Origin: Pseudomonadota bacterium
GTDB lineage: Bacteria; Pseudomonadota; Alphaproteobacteria; Rhizobiales; Xanthobacteraceae
DNA: 6,252 nt
Reading direction: 5' to 3'
Assembly: GCA_021823875.1 (NCBI GenBank)
Contig: JAKAMD010000213.1
Span: forward strand, 1 to 6,252
Each line of letters opens with the position of its first letter. The first letter of the stretch is position 1. This document shows positions 1-5,071 of the stretch, one piece after another. Below the pieces are notes generated by a model, which made no database searches, was not told where the DNA came from, and saw only the letters and a program-made list of their open reading frames with translations. The translations under genes were made by a program, and so were the position numbers.

Positions 1-211
1 CAAGGAGCAGGGCGCGCCGACGCTGCGCGCCCAGGCCGAGGCGCGCCAGGCCGAGGTCGAGCGCGGCGTGACCGCCGATCCGCTGGTGCAGGCGGTGCTC
101 AATCGTTTTCCGGGCGCCAAGATCGTCGGCGTCACGCAGACCGCGGAGGCGGGTGAAGCGTCCGATGAGCCGCCACCTGAAATGCCGCCGGATATGGAGC
201 AAGAAGACTGA
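1..211 (+). CDS. dnaX: DNA polymerase III subunit gamma/tau, C-terminal end (partial)
   Basis: The window opens inside this gene. Codons run from base 2 and end in a TGA at 209-211, leaving the last 69 residues. The visible tail has an Ala/Glu/Arg-rich stretch (LRAQAEARQAEVERG), then DPLVQAVLNRFPGAKIVGV, which resembles the end of alphaproteobacterial DnaX proteins ('HPLVQAVLxxFPGAxIxxV'), and finishes with an acidic, Pro/Met-rich tail. DnaX is the ATPase of the clamp-loader complex that loads the beta sliding clamp and tethers the polymerase core at the replication fork. The ATPase domains lie outside the window, so the call rests on this tail and on gene order: dnaX-ybaB-recR is a widely conserved cluster. 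The stop overlaps the ybaB start by one base (TGATG), which suggests translational coupling. No programmed-frameshift site can be judged from this fragment. Confidence 0.88.
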   Translation, partial: KEQGAPTLRAQAEARQAEVERGVTADPLVQAVLNRFPGAKIVGVTQTAEAGEASDEPPPEMPPDMEQED

Positions 212-537
212 TGGCCGATTTCATGGGCATGATGAAGCAGGCGGCGCAACTGCAGAGCAAGATGCAGGAGATGCAAGCCGAGCTCGACAATGTCGCGGTC
301 GAGGGCACCGCCGGCGGCGGCATGGTCACGGTCAAACTCACTGCCAAGGGCGAGCTCAAGGGGCTGACGATCGACGATTCGCTGATGCAGCCCTCGGAAA
401 AGGAAATCCTCGAGGACCTGCTGGTGGCCGCGCACGCCGATGCACGCCGCAAGGCGGAAGAGGTGCTGCAGGAGCGCATGAAGGCGCTCACCGGCGGCCT
501 CAAGCTGCCGCCCGGCATGCCCAATCCGTTCGGGTGA
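211..537 (+). CDS. ybaB: YbaB/EbfC family nucleoid-associated protein
   Basis: This encodes 108 residues, the normal size for the family. It begins MADFMGMMKQAAQLQSKMQE, the typical start of YbaB proteins: an amphipathic N-terminal helix rich in Met and Gln. A 'VEGTAGGGMVTVKLTAKGEL' beta region follows at about residues 30-49, then 'GLTIDDSLM', and a C-terminal helix (about 63-90, EKEILEDLLVAAHADARRKA). It ends in the usual Pro/Gly tail (KLPPGMPNPFG). Family members form small dimers that bind DNA with little sequence specificity and coat the nucleoid; a direct role in RecFOR repair has been proposed mainly from its linkage to recR. The ATG at 211 overlaps the dnaX stop, and a GGAG at 196-199 lies 11 bases upstream inside dnaX. 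Nothing in the protein looks broken. Downstream, recR is separated from it by repeat R1. Confidence 0.95.
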   Translation: MADFMGMMKQAAQLQSKMQEMQAELDNVAVEGTAGGGMVTVKLTAKGELKGLTIDDSLMQPSEKEILEDLLVAAHADARRKAEEVLQERMKALTGGLKLPPGMPNPFG

Positions 538-556
538 TGCCTGTGCAATATTTTCT

Positions 557-691
557 GGTCATTCCGGGACGCGCCGAAGCCGCGGACCTGGAATCTATAA
601 CCTCTGTTTGTGAATATGGATTCCGGGTTCGCCGCCATAGCGCGTCGCAGACGCGCGTAAACGCGCTTATGGCGGCGCCCCGGAATGACGG
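557..691. repeat. Palindromic intergenic repeat, copy R1 (ybaB-recR gap)
   Basis: This 135-base element fills most of the 161-base gap between ybaB and recR. Its ends are near-perfect inverted repeats: GTCATTCCGGGACGCGCC at 558-575 against GCGCCCCGGAATGACG at 675-690. Inside are two more potential stem-loops. Positions 587-595 pair with 619-627 (CCTGGAATC with GATTCCGGG, one G-T pair). Positions 631-639 pair with 668-676 (GCCGCCATA with TATGGCGGC), continued inward by AGCGCGT (639-645) with ACGCGCT (661-667). The left 18 bases are the exact reverse complement of the right end of R3 (5043-5060), so R1 lies in the opposite orientation to R3. The right end stops about 8 bases before the recR ATG. 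It has no coding potential I would trust. It is probably a dispersed, non-autonomous REP-like element. Confidence 0.85.
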
Positions 692-698
692 ACGATAA

Positions 699-1304
699 AT
701 GCCGACCGCCGTCGCCGGACCCGAGATCGAGCGTCTGATTCAATTGCTGGCGCGCTTGCCCGGTTTGGGACCGCGCTCGGCGCGGCGCGCGGCGCTGTTC
801 CTGATCAAAAAGCGCGAAACACTGATGGCGCCGCTTACCAGCGCCTTGCAGACCGCGATGGACAAGATCGAGGTTTGCAAGACTTGCGGCAATATCGATA
901 CGCAGAATCCGTGCACAGTCTGTACCGACGTCCGGCGCGATAGCTCCATCATTGTGGTGGTCGCCGATGTCGCCGACCTATGGGCGCTGGAACGCGCGCA
1001 TGCGGTCAACGGGCGCTATCACGTGCTCGGCGGCACGCTGTCGCCGCTCGACGGCGTCGGCCCGCAGGACCTGACCATCGACCAGCTCGTCACCCGCGCG
1101 CACGCGCCGGAGGTGAAGGAGGTGATCTTGGCGCTCAACGCTACCGTCGACGGCCAGACTACCGCGCATTACATCACTGAGCTTCTGCAGGACGCCGACG
1201 TGAAGGTAACGCGGCTCGCCCATGGCGTGCCGGTCGGCGGCGAGCTCGATTATCTCGACGAAGGCACGCTCGCTGCCGCCATCAAGCAGCGCACGCTGTT
1301 CTAG
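699..1304 (+). CDS. recR: Recombination mediator protein RecR
   Basis: This is a full-length RecR of 201 residues. With RecF/RecO it displaces SSB and loads RecA on gapped DNA; in solution RecR forms a ring-shaped clamp. In order it shows a helix-hairpin-helix (about 12-35, with RLPGLGPRSARRAALFL), a four-cysteine zinc finger (C60, C63, C72, C75 within EVCKTCGNIDTQNPCTVC), a Toprim domain (about 82-175, with VADLWALE, GGTLSPLDGVGPQDL and NATVDGQTTAHYI), and the conserved tail RLAHGVPVGGELDYLDEGTL ending QRTLF. One oddity: the Toprim strand reads VVVADVADLW, with Ala89 (codon 963-965) where E. coli RecR has Glu (VVESPAD). The ATG at 699 gives the expected N-terminus (AGPEIERLIQLLARLPG). Its upstream bases, GACGGACGATAA, are a poor ribosome-binding site and partly belong to repeat R1. 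The gene is probably cotranscribed with dnaX and ybaB. Confidence 0.96.
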   Translation: MPTAVAGPEIERLIQLLARLPGLGPRSARRAALFLIKKRETLMAPLTSALQTAMDKIEVCKTCGNIDTQNPCTVCTDVRRDSSIIVVVADVADLWALERAHAVNGRYHVLGGTLSPLDGVGPQDLTIDQLVTRAHAPEVKEVILALNATVDGQTTAHYITELLQDADVKVTRLAHGVPVGGELDYLDEGTLAAAIKQRTLF

Positions 1305-1316
1305 CGCGCAAGCTCC

Positions 1317-2186
1317 TCACGCGCCCGCATAAATCTTCTCGCGGAATTCACTTGGCGACAGGCCGGTGGCGTTTGAGAAGATGCGGCTGAAATAGGCGGG
1401 ATCATCGAAGCCGAGCGCGTAAGCGATCGTCGAGACCGGCAGGTTGGTATAGACGAGATTGCGTCTGGCCTCGCGCACGATGCGGTCGCGGATCATGTGC
1501 GTGGCCGGACAGCCGAACGCCTCGCGCGTCAGCCGGCTGAGATGGGTCGGCGTGATCTTGAGTGCGGCGGCATAGCGCGCGACCGGCCAATGCTCGACGA
1601 AATGCACGTCGAGCAGCGCTTCGAACTTGCCGATGATTGCGGATTCGCCGGCGCTGCCGGCCAATGTCATCCCCTCCGCCAGCGCCCGCGCCACATAGCC
1701 GAGCAGTAGCGCCGACAAGGCCTTGAGCACATGGGCGCGGGCGAAGTGGCGCGCGCCGTATTCGACAAAGATGTCCTTCATTAAGGCGCGCATCTGCGGC
1801 GTGCCGCGAAAGATGGCGGCGTCCGATAGCACGCGGCCGAGGCCTTCCTGCGGCGTCAGCACCTCGTCGAGAATTTCGGTGGCCAAGGTGACCACCCAGC
1901 CTTGCGTGCCGCGTTTGAAGGTAAAGCCGTGCACCCGGCCGGCGGGGAGGTTGACGACGTCCATCGGCCGCAGCCCATGCGTCCGTCCTTCCAGCGTCGC
2001 CCGGCCGCCGCCGCGCGCCAACAGCAGCACCTGATGTAGGCGGGCGTGCCGGTGCGGGGCGAATTCCCAGTCGTGCAGCACCGAACGCGCGGCGATGGTC
2101 TCGCAATGCACGACGTCGGGCAGGTCGCGCACCTCGCCGAAGAGGTTGTAGGACTGGATGGCGGGCTTGAGCGGGCTGCGTGGCAT
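1317..2186 (-). CDS. AraC-family transcriptional regulator, probable activator of pobA (PobR-like)
   Basis: This encodes 289 residues with typical AraC/XylS architecture. An N-terminal cupin-like sensor (about 25-110) contains the His cluster FAPHRHARLHQVLLLARGGG (42-61) and DVVNLPAGRVHGFTF. The C-terminal DNA-binding domain (about 185-286) has two helix-turn-helix units: VARYAAALKITPTHLSRL (202-219) and VSTIAYALGFDDPAYFSRIF (251-270), followed by the family signature NATGLSPSEFR. It is divergent from pobA across 105 bases, so the natural inference is that it senses 4-hydroxybenzoate and activates pobA, as AraC-type PobR proteins do in rhizobia. The ligand is not readable from sequence, so I leave the symbol blank. 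The start is uncertain: the ATG at 2184-2186 gives MPRSPLKPAIQSYNLFGEV; an in-frame ATG at 2220-2222 would add 12 residues. Neither has a clear ribosome-binding site. It converges on recR with only 12 bases between stops and no visible terminator. Confidence 0.85.
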   Translation of the reverse strand: MPRSPLKPAIQSYNLFGEVRDLPDVVHCETIAARSVLHDWEFAPHRHARLHQVLLLARGGGRATLEGRTHGLRPMDVVNLPAGRVHGFTFKRGTQGWVVTLATEILDEVLTPQEGLGRVLSDAAIFRGTPQMRALMKDIFVEYGARHFARAHVLKALSALLLGYVARALAEGMTLAGSAGESAIIGKFEALLDVHFVEHWPVARYAAALKITPTHLSRLTREAFGCPATHMIRDRIVREARRNLVYTNLPVSTIAYALGFDDPAYFSRIFSNATGLSPSEFREKIYAGA

Positions 2187-2291
2187 GTTCGATTTGTACA
2201 AGACAAAGTGCGCTCGATCCATTCCCCCGGCCGGGCGCCTGCCTAAATTACCGCGCGAAAACGCATAATTCTCAGGGAGACAGAGCGCCTC
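2187..2291. promoter_or_regulatory. Divergent control region between the AraC-type regulator gene and pobA
   Basis: This 105-base gap must hold the promoters of both divergent genes. A perfect 8-base palindrome, TTGTACAA, lies at 2194-2201; it overlaps a looser inverted repeat TTTGT (2193-2197) / ACAAA (2203-2207). It sits in an AT-rich patch next to the regulator's start and about 90 bases before the pobA ATG, a plausible operator for the AraC-type protein. Ahead of pobA there is TAAATT at 2244-2249 and CATAAT at 2264-2269, either of which could serve as a -10 box, but no good -35 accompanies them, as expected for an activator-dependent promoter. The element AGGGAGA at 2274-2280 is a good pobA ribosome-binding site, 11 bases from its ATG. 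The operator and promoter assignments are inference. Confidence 0.5.
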
Positions 2292-3464
2292 ATGAAGACG
2301 CAGGTCTGCATTATCGGCGGCGGCCCCTCCGGCCTGCTGCTGTCGCAATTGTTGCACCTCAAGGGCATCGACACCGTCCTGCTCGAGAAATACAGCCGCG
2401 AATATGTGCTGGGCCGCATTCGCGCCGGCGTGCTGGAGCACGGCTTCGCCAAGCTGATGCGCGAGGCGCAGTGCGGCGAGCGCATGGACCGCGAAGGCGA
2501 GATCCACGAGGGCATTTACATCGCCCACGACAAGGGCATGGACCGCATCGATCTGCATAAGCATTCCGGCGGCAGCTCGGTGATCGTCTATGGCCAGACC
2601 GAGCTGACGCGCGATCTCTACGAGGCGCGCGCGCGTATGAATGGCAAGGTCATCCACAACGTCGAGGATGTGACGCTGCACGATCTGACATCGGCCGCGC
2701 CCTACGTGACCTATCGCGAGGGCGACCAGATCATCCGCATCGACTGCGATTACGTTGTCGGCGCCGACGGCTTTCACGGCGTCAGCCGCAAATCGATCCC
2801 GAAGGACGTCTTGCGCGAATACGAACGCGTCTATCCGTTCGGCTGGCTGGGCGTGCTGTCGCGCACCAAACCGGTGTCGCCGGAACTGATCTATGCCAGG
2901 CATGAGCGCGGCTTTGCGCTGTGCTCGCTGCGCTCGCAGGTGTTGAGCCGCTATTACATCCAGGTGCCGCTGGAGGACTCGGTCGAGGATTGGTCGGACG
3001 AGGCGTTCTGGGAAGAGCTGAAACGACGTCTGCCGGACGATGTCGCCGCGCGGCTGATCACCGGCCCGTCGATTGAAAAGAGCATCGCGCCGCTGCGCAG
3101 CTTCGTCGCCGAGCCGATGCGCTATGGCCGCCTCTTCCTGGCCGGCGATGCGGCGCATATCGTGCCGCCGACCGGTGCGCGCGGCCTCAACAGCGCGGCC
3201 TCCGATATCTATTACCTCTACCACGCCGTGGTCGATCACTATCACAAGAAGGACGACAGCGGGCTGGACGGCTATTCGGAGAAAGCGCTGGCGCGGGTGT
3301 GGAAGGCGCAGCGTTTCTCCTGGTGGATGACGATGCTGCTGCATCGCTTCCCGGCGCACATTCCCTATGACCAGAAATTGCAGGATACCGAACTGGCCTA
3401 TCTGCTCTCGTCGGAACGAGCGCAACAGTCGCTGGCGGAAAACTATATCGGTCTGCCGTTTTGA
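2292..3464 (+). CDS. pobA: 4-hydroxybenzoate 3-monooxygenase (p-hydroxybenzoate hydroxylase)
   Basis: This 390-residue flavoprotein matches the Pseudomonas enzyme (394 residues) almost in register. It converts 4-hydroxybenzoate, O2 and NAD(P)H to protocatechuate, the entry point of the beta-ketoadipate pathway, in the cytoplasm. Visible motifs are the FAD GxGxxG-type fold (QVCIIGGGPSGLLL, 4-17), the GRIRAGVLEHG segment (41-51), the 'DG' motif (DYVVGADGFHGVSR, 153-166) and the 'GD' FAD-ribityl motif (RLFLAGDAAHIVPPTGARG, 280-298). Substrate and active-site residues of the Pseudomonas enzyme fall at the same numbers: Tyr201, Ser212, Arg214, Arg220, Tyr222, Pro293, Thr294, Asn300 and Tyr385. In the NADPH-discriminating helix, residues 33-38 read KYSREY rather than RQTPDY, so Arg33 is Lys while Tyr38 is kept; cofactor preference may differ. 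A good ribosome-binding site (2274-2280) supports the start. No other protocatechuate-pathway gene is in the window. Confidence 0.96.
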   Translation: MKTQVCIIGGGPSGLLLSQLLHLKGIDTVLLEKYSREYVLGRIRAGVLEHGFAKLMREAQCGERMDREGEIHEGIYIAHDKGMDRIDLHKHSGGSSVIVYGQTELTRDLYEARARMNGKVIHNVEDVTLHDLTSAAPYVTYREGDQIIRIDCDYVVGADGFHGVSRKSIPKDVLREYERVYPFGWLGVLSRTKPVSPELIYARHERGFALCSLRSQVLSRYYIQVPLEDSVEDWSDEAFWEELKRRLPDDVAARLITGPSIEKSIAPLRSFVAEPMRYGRLFLAGDAAHIVPPTGARGLNSAASDIYYLYHAVVDHYHKKDDSGLDGYSEKALARVWKAQRFSWWMTMLLHRFPAHIPYDQKLQDTELAYLLSSERAQQSLAENYIGLPF

Positions 3465-3468
3465 ATCT

Positions 3469-3546
3469 CGTCGTTCCGGGGCGCGGCCCAACGGATCCGG
3501 CCAAAGGCCGGCCCGATGATAAACTTCGGCCGCGAACCCGGAATGA
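3469..3546. repeat. Palindromic intergenic repeat, short copy R2 (pobA-ampG gap)
   Basis: This 78-base element nearly fills the 85-base gap between the convergent pobA and ampG stops. The left end, CGTCGTTCCGGGGCGCG (3469-3485), matches the left end of R3 (4910-4926) with one mismatch. The right part, GCGAACCCGGAAT (3532-3544), is the exact 13-mer core also present in R3 (4937-4949) and, reverse-complemented, in R1 (620-632). CCGGCC (3497-3502) and GGCCGG (3506-3511) form a short hairpin with an AAA loop. No U-tract follows on either strand, so I do not call it a rho-independent terminator, although folded RNA here would lie at the 3' ends of both messages. Compared with R1 and R3 it looks like a shorter form lacking their second half. 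Confidence 0.78.
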
Positions 3547-3549
3547 ATC

Positions 3550-4899
3550 TTACCCTTTCTTCGGCTCCAGCCCGACGAAATGCCGGCGCCGTTGCAGGAA
3601 CGCCAGAAGCAGCAGGCTCGGAATGCCGGCGAGCGCGCAGATCACGAAGAACCACACCCAGCCGGTCGATTCCGCGATGAAGCCGGCGCCCGACGACAAA
3701 TAGGTGCGCCCGACCGCCGCCAAGGCGGTGAGCAAGGCATACTGCGTCGCCGTGTGCAGCGGATTCCGACACAATGCCGAGAGGTAGGCGACGAACATCA
3801 CCGTGCCGATGGCGCTGGTGAAGTTTTCCGCGATGATGGCGATTGCCAGTGCGGTCTGATTATGGCCGACCACCGCCAGCCAACTGAAGGTGAGATTGGC
3901 GAGCGATTGCACAATGGCACCGATCCAAAGGCTGGTGGCGAGCGGCAGCGCGCGCGCAATGAAGCCGCCGGCAAAGCCGCCAAGCAGAAGCGCCGCCAGG
4001 CCGACGCCCTTGACGATCGCGGCGTATTCATTGCGCGAGAAGCCGAGATCGATCACGAACGGGGCAGTCATCGCGCCCGACAGCGCGTCGGTGAACTTGA
4101 ACAGCACCACGAAGGCGAGCATCACGAAGGCGAGCTCGTAGCCCATGAAATCCTTGAAGGCGCCGACCGCAGCTTCGGCGACGCGCGCGAACGGCTTTTG
4201 GCGCGCATGGGCTAATTCTGCCGCGCGCGAGTTCTCCGGCTCGGTGGCGACCAGCGCGGTGACCGTGCCGATCAGCACCAGCGCTGCCATCGCCCAATAG
4301 CCCCAGTGCCAGGCGGCGGTGCGGCCGAGCCCCCAATCCTGGAAGCCCGACACCAGGAACAGCGCGCCGGCGGTCGAGACCAGCATGCCGACACGATAGG
4401 CGGCGACATAACCCGCCATGCCGGCGGCCTGTTCGTTCTCCGGCAGGCTTTCGACGCGGAAGGCGTCGACCACGATATCCTGCGTGGCCGAAGCGGTGGC
4501 GACCAGCAGTGCGCCGACGGCGACCAGCATGGGCGCGGTGGCCGGATTGCAGGCGCCGAGGAAGATGATCGCCGCGATCAGCAGCAGTTGCGTGAACACC
4601 AGCCAGGCGCGCCGCCGGCCCAGCCAGCGCGACAGGATCGGTACGTCGAGCGCGTCGGTCAGCGGCGCCCATAGGAACTTGATAGTGTAGGGCGTGCCGA
4701 CCAGCGCGAAAAGGCCGATGGTGCCCAGATCGACGCCGGCCTCGCGCATCCACACCAGCAGCGTGGTGCCCGACAGCGCCAGCGGCAGCCCGGACGAGAA
4801 GCCGAGGAACATGACGACGAGCACACGCGGCTTGAGATAGACCGCGACGGCCTCGAAGAAGGATAGCTTTGCTGTCGCAGCGTCGGGGGAGGCGGTCAT
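3550..4899 (-). CDS. ampG: AmpG-family muropeptide permease (MFS transporter)
   Basis: This 449-residue, strongly hydrophobic protein of the major facilitator superfamily should have about 12 membrane helices. AmpG carries GlcNAc-anhydroMurNAc(-peptides) from periplasm to cytoplasm for wall recycling, and in some bacteria this feeds AmpR/AmpC beta-lactamase induction. Resemblance to E. coli AmpG is clear at the N-terminus: LGFSSGLPLALSGTTLLVWM (32-51), GTIGLFALVGTPYTIKFLWAPLTD (59-82, ending just before the first cytoplasmic loop), GRRRAWLVFTQLLL (94-107), ATQDIVVDAFRVESLP (138-153) and AAYRVGMLVS (166-175). It is shorter than the E. coli protein (491 residues), whose C-terminus has extra helices. 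The ATG at 4897-4899 has a strong GAGGGA ribosome-binding site (4905-4910). Nothing like ampR, ampC or nagZ is nearby, so a link to beta-lactam resistance is not supported. Alphaproteobacteria can carry several AmpG-like paralogues, so the substrate is inferred. It may be cotranscribed with rmuC across R3. Confidence 0.85.
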   Translation of the reverse strand: MTASPDAATAKLSFFEAVAVYLKPRVLVVMFLGFSSGLPLALSGTTLLVWMREAGVDLGTIGLFALVGTPYTIKFLWAPLTDALDVPILSRWLGRRRAWLVFTQLLLIAAIIFLGACNPATAPMLVAVGALLVATASATQDIVVDAFRVESLPENEQAAGMAGYVAAYRVGMLVSTAGALFLVSGFQDWGLGRTAAWHWGYWAMAALVLIGTVTALVATEPENSRAAELAHARQKPFARVAEAAVGAFKDFMGYELAFVMLAFVVLFKFTDALSGAMTAPFVIDLGFSRNEYAAIVKGVGLAALLLGGFAGGFIARALPLATSLWIGAIVQSLANLTFSWLAVVGHNQTALAIAIIAENFTSAIGTVMFVAYLSALCRNPLHTATQYALLTALAAVGRTYLSSGAGFIAESTGWVWFFVICALAGIPSLLLLAFLQRRRHFVGLEPKKG

Positions 4900-4909
4900 A
4901 GAGTTCCCT

Positions 4910-5060
4910 CGTCATTCCGGGGCGCGAGCGCAGCGAGCGAACCCGGAATCCAGCGCGATACGTCAAGGCTCTCCACCTTGGCTCTGGATTCTGGCTCCGC
5001 GCCGGAGCCTGCGCCCGGACAGCGCGAAGCGCTGATCCGGGTGGCGCGTCCCGGAATGAC
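4910..5060. repeat. Palindromic intergenic repeat, long copy R3 (rmuC-ampG gap)
   Basis: This 151-base element occupies most of the 172 bases between rmuC and ampG. The ends are inverted: CGTCATTCCGGGGCGCG (4910-4926) against GGCGCGTCCCGGAATGAC (5043-5060). Nested inside are: CCGGAATCCAG (4943-4953) pairing with CTGGATTCTGG (4984-4994, one G-T pair), its loop holding a CAAGG/CCTTG stem (4964-4968, 4976-4980); GCTCC/GGAGC (4994-4998, 5004-5008); and CCCGGA-CAGCGC (5014-5025) pairing with GCGCTG-(A)-TCCGGG (5029-5041) around a GAA loop. The right 18 bases equal the reverse complement of the R1 left end, and 4937-4952 is the exact reverse complement of 617-632 in R1. Its left edge abuts the ampG ribosome-binding site. 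It is probably a mobile, non-coding REP-like element, and the RNA form would be highly folded. Confidence 0.87.
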
Positions 5061-5071
5061 TGAAAAAATAA

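Noticed and set aside
153..698. Overlapping open frames across ybaB and the R1 gap on both strands
   Set aside because: The translations are low-complexity and basic, overlap a clear YbaB gene out of frame, and run through the palindromic repeat.
1305..1316. Terminator between convergent recR and the AraC-type gene
   Set aside because: Only 12 bases separate the stops and they contain no hairpin or T-run.
2187..2222. Longer AraC-type regulator start at the ATG at 2220-2222 (adds 12 residues)
   Set aside because: It would put the AT-rich TTGTACAA palindrome inside the gene, and the added residues MDRAHFVLYKSN match nothing I recognise. It cannot be fully excluded because neither start has a clear ribosome-binding site.
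2187..3491. A minus-strand open frame continuous with the AraC regulator, running antisense through all of pobA
   Set aside because: The strand opposite pobA has no stops because of GC-rich codon structure. The translation there is Arg/His/Ala-rich with no domain, while pobA on the other strand is unmistakable. The regulator's family similarity starts at about 2186.
3494..3512. CCGGCC-AAA-GGCCGG hairpin as a bidirectional terminator between pobA and ampG
   Set aside because: The stem is short and there is no T-tract on either strand; it is better explained as part of repeat R2.
557..5060. The three repeats as a CRISPR array or insertion-sequence remnants
   Set aside because: The copies are kilobases apart with genes between, are internally palindromic rather than regular repeat-spacer units, and encode no transposase fragment.
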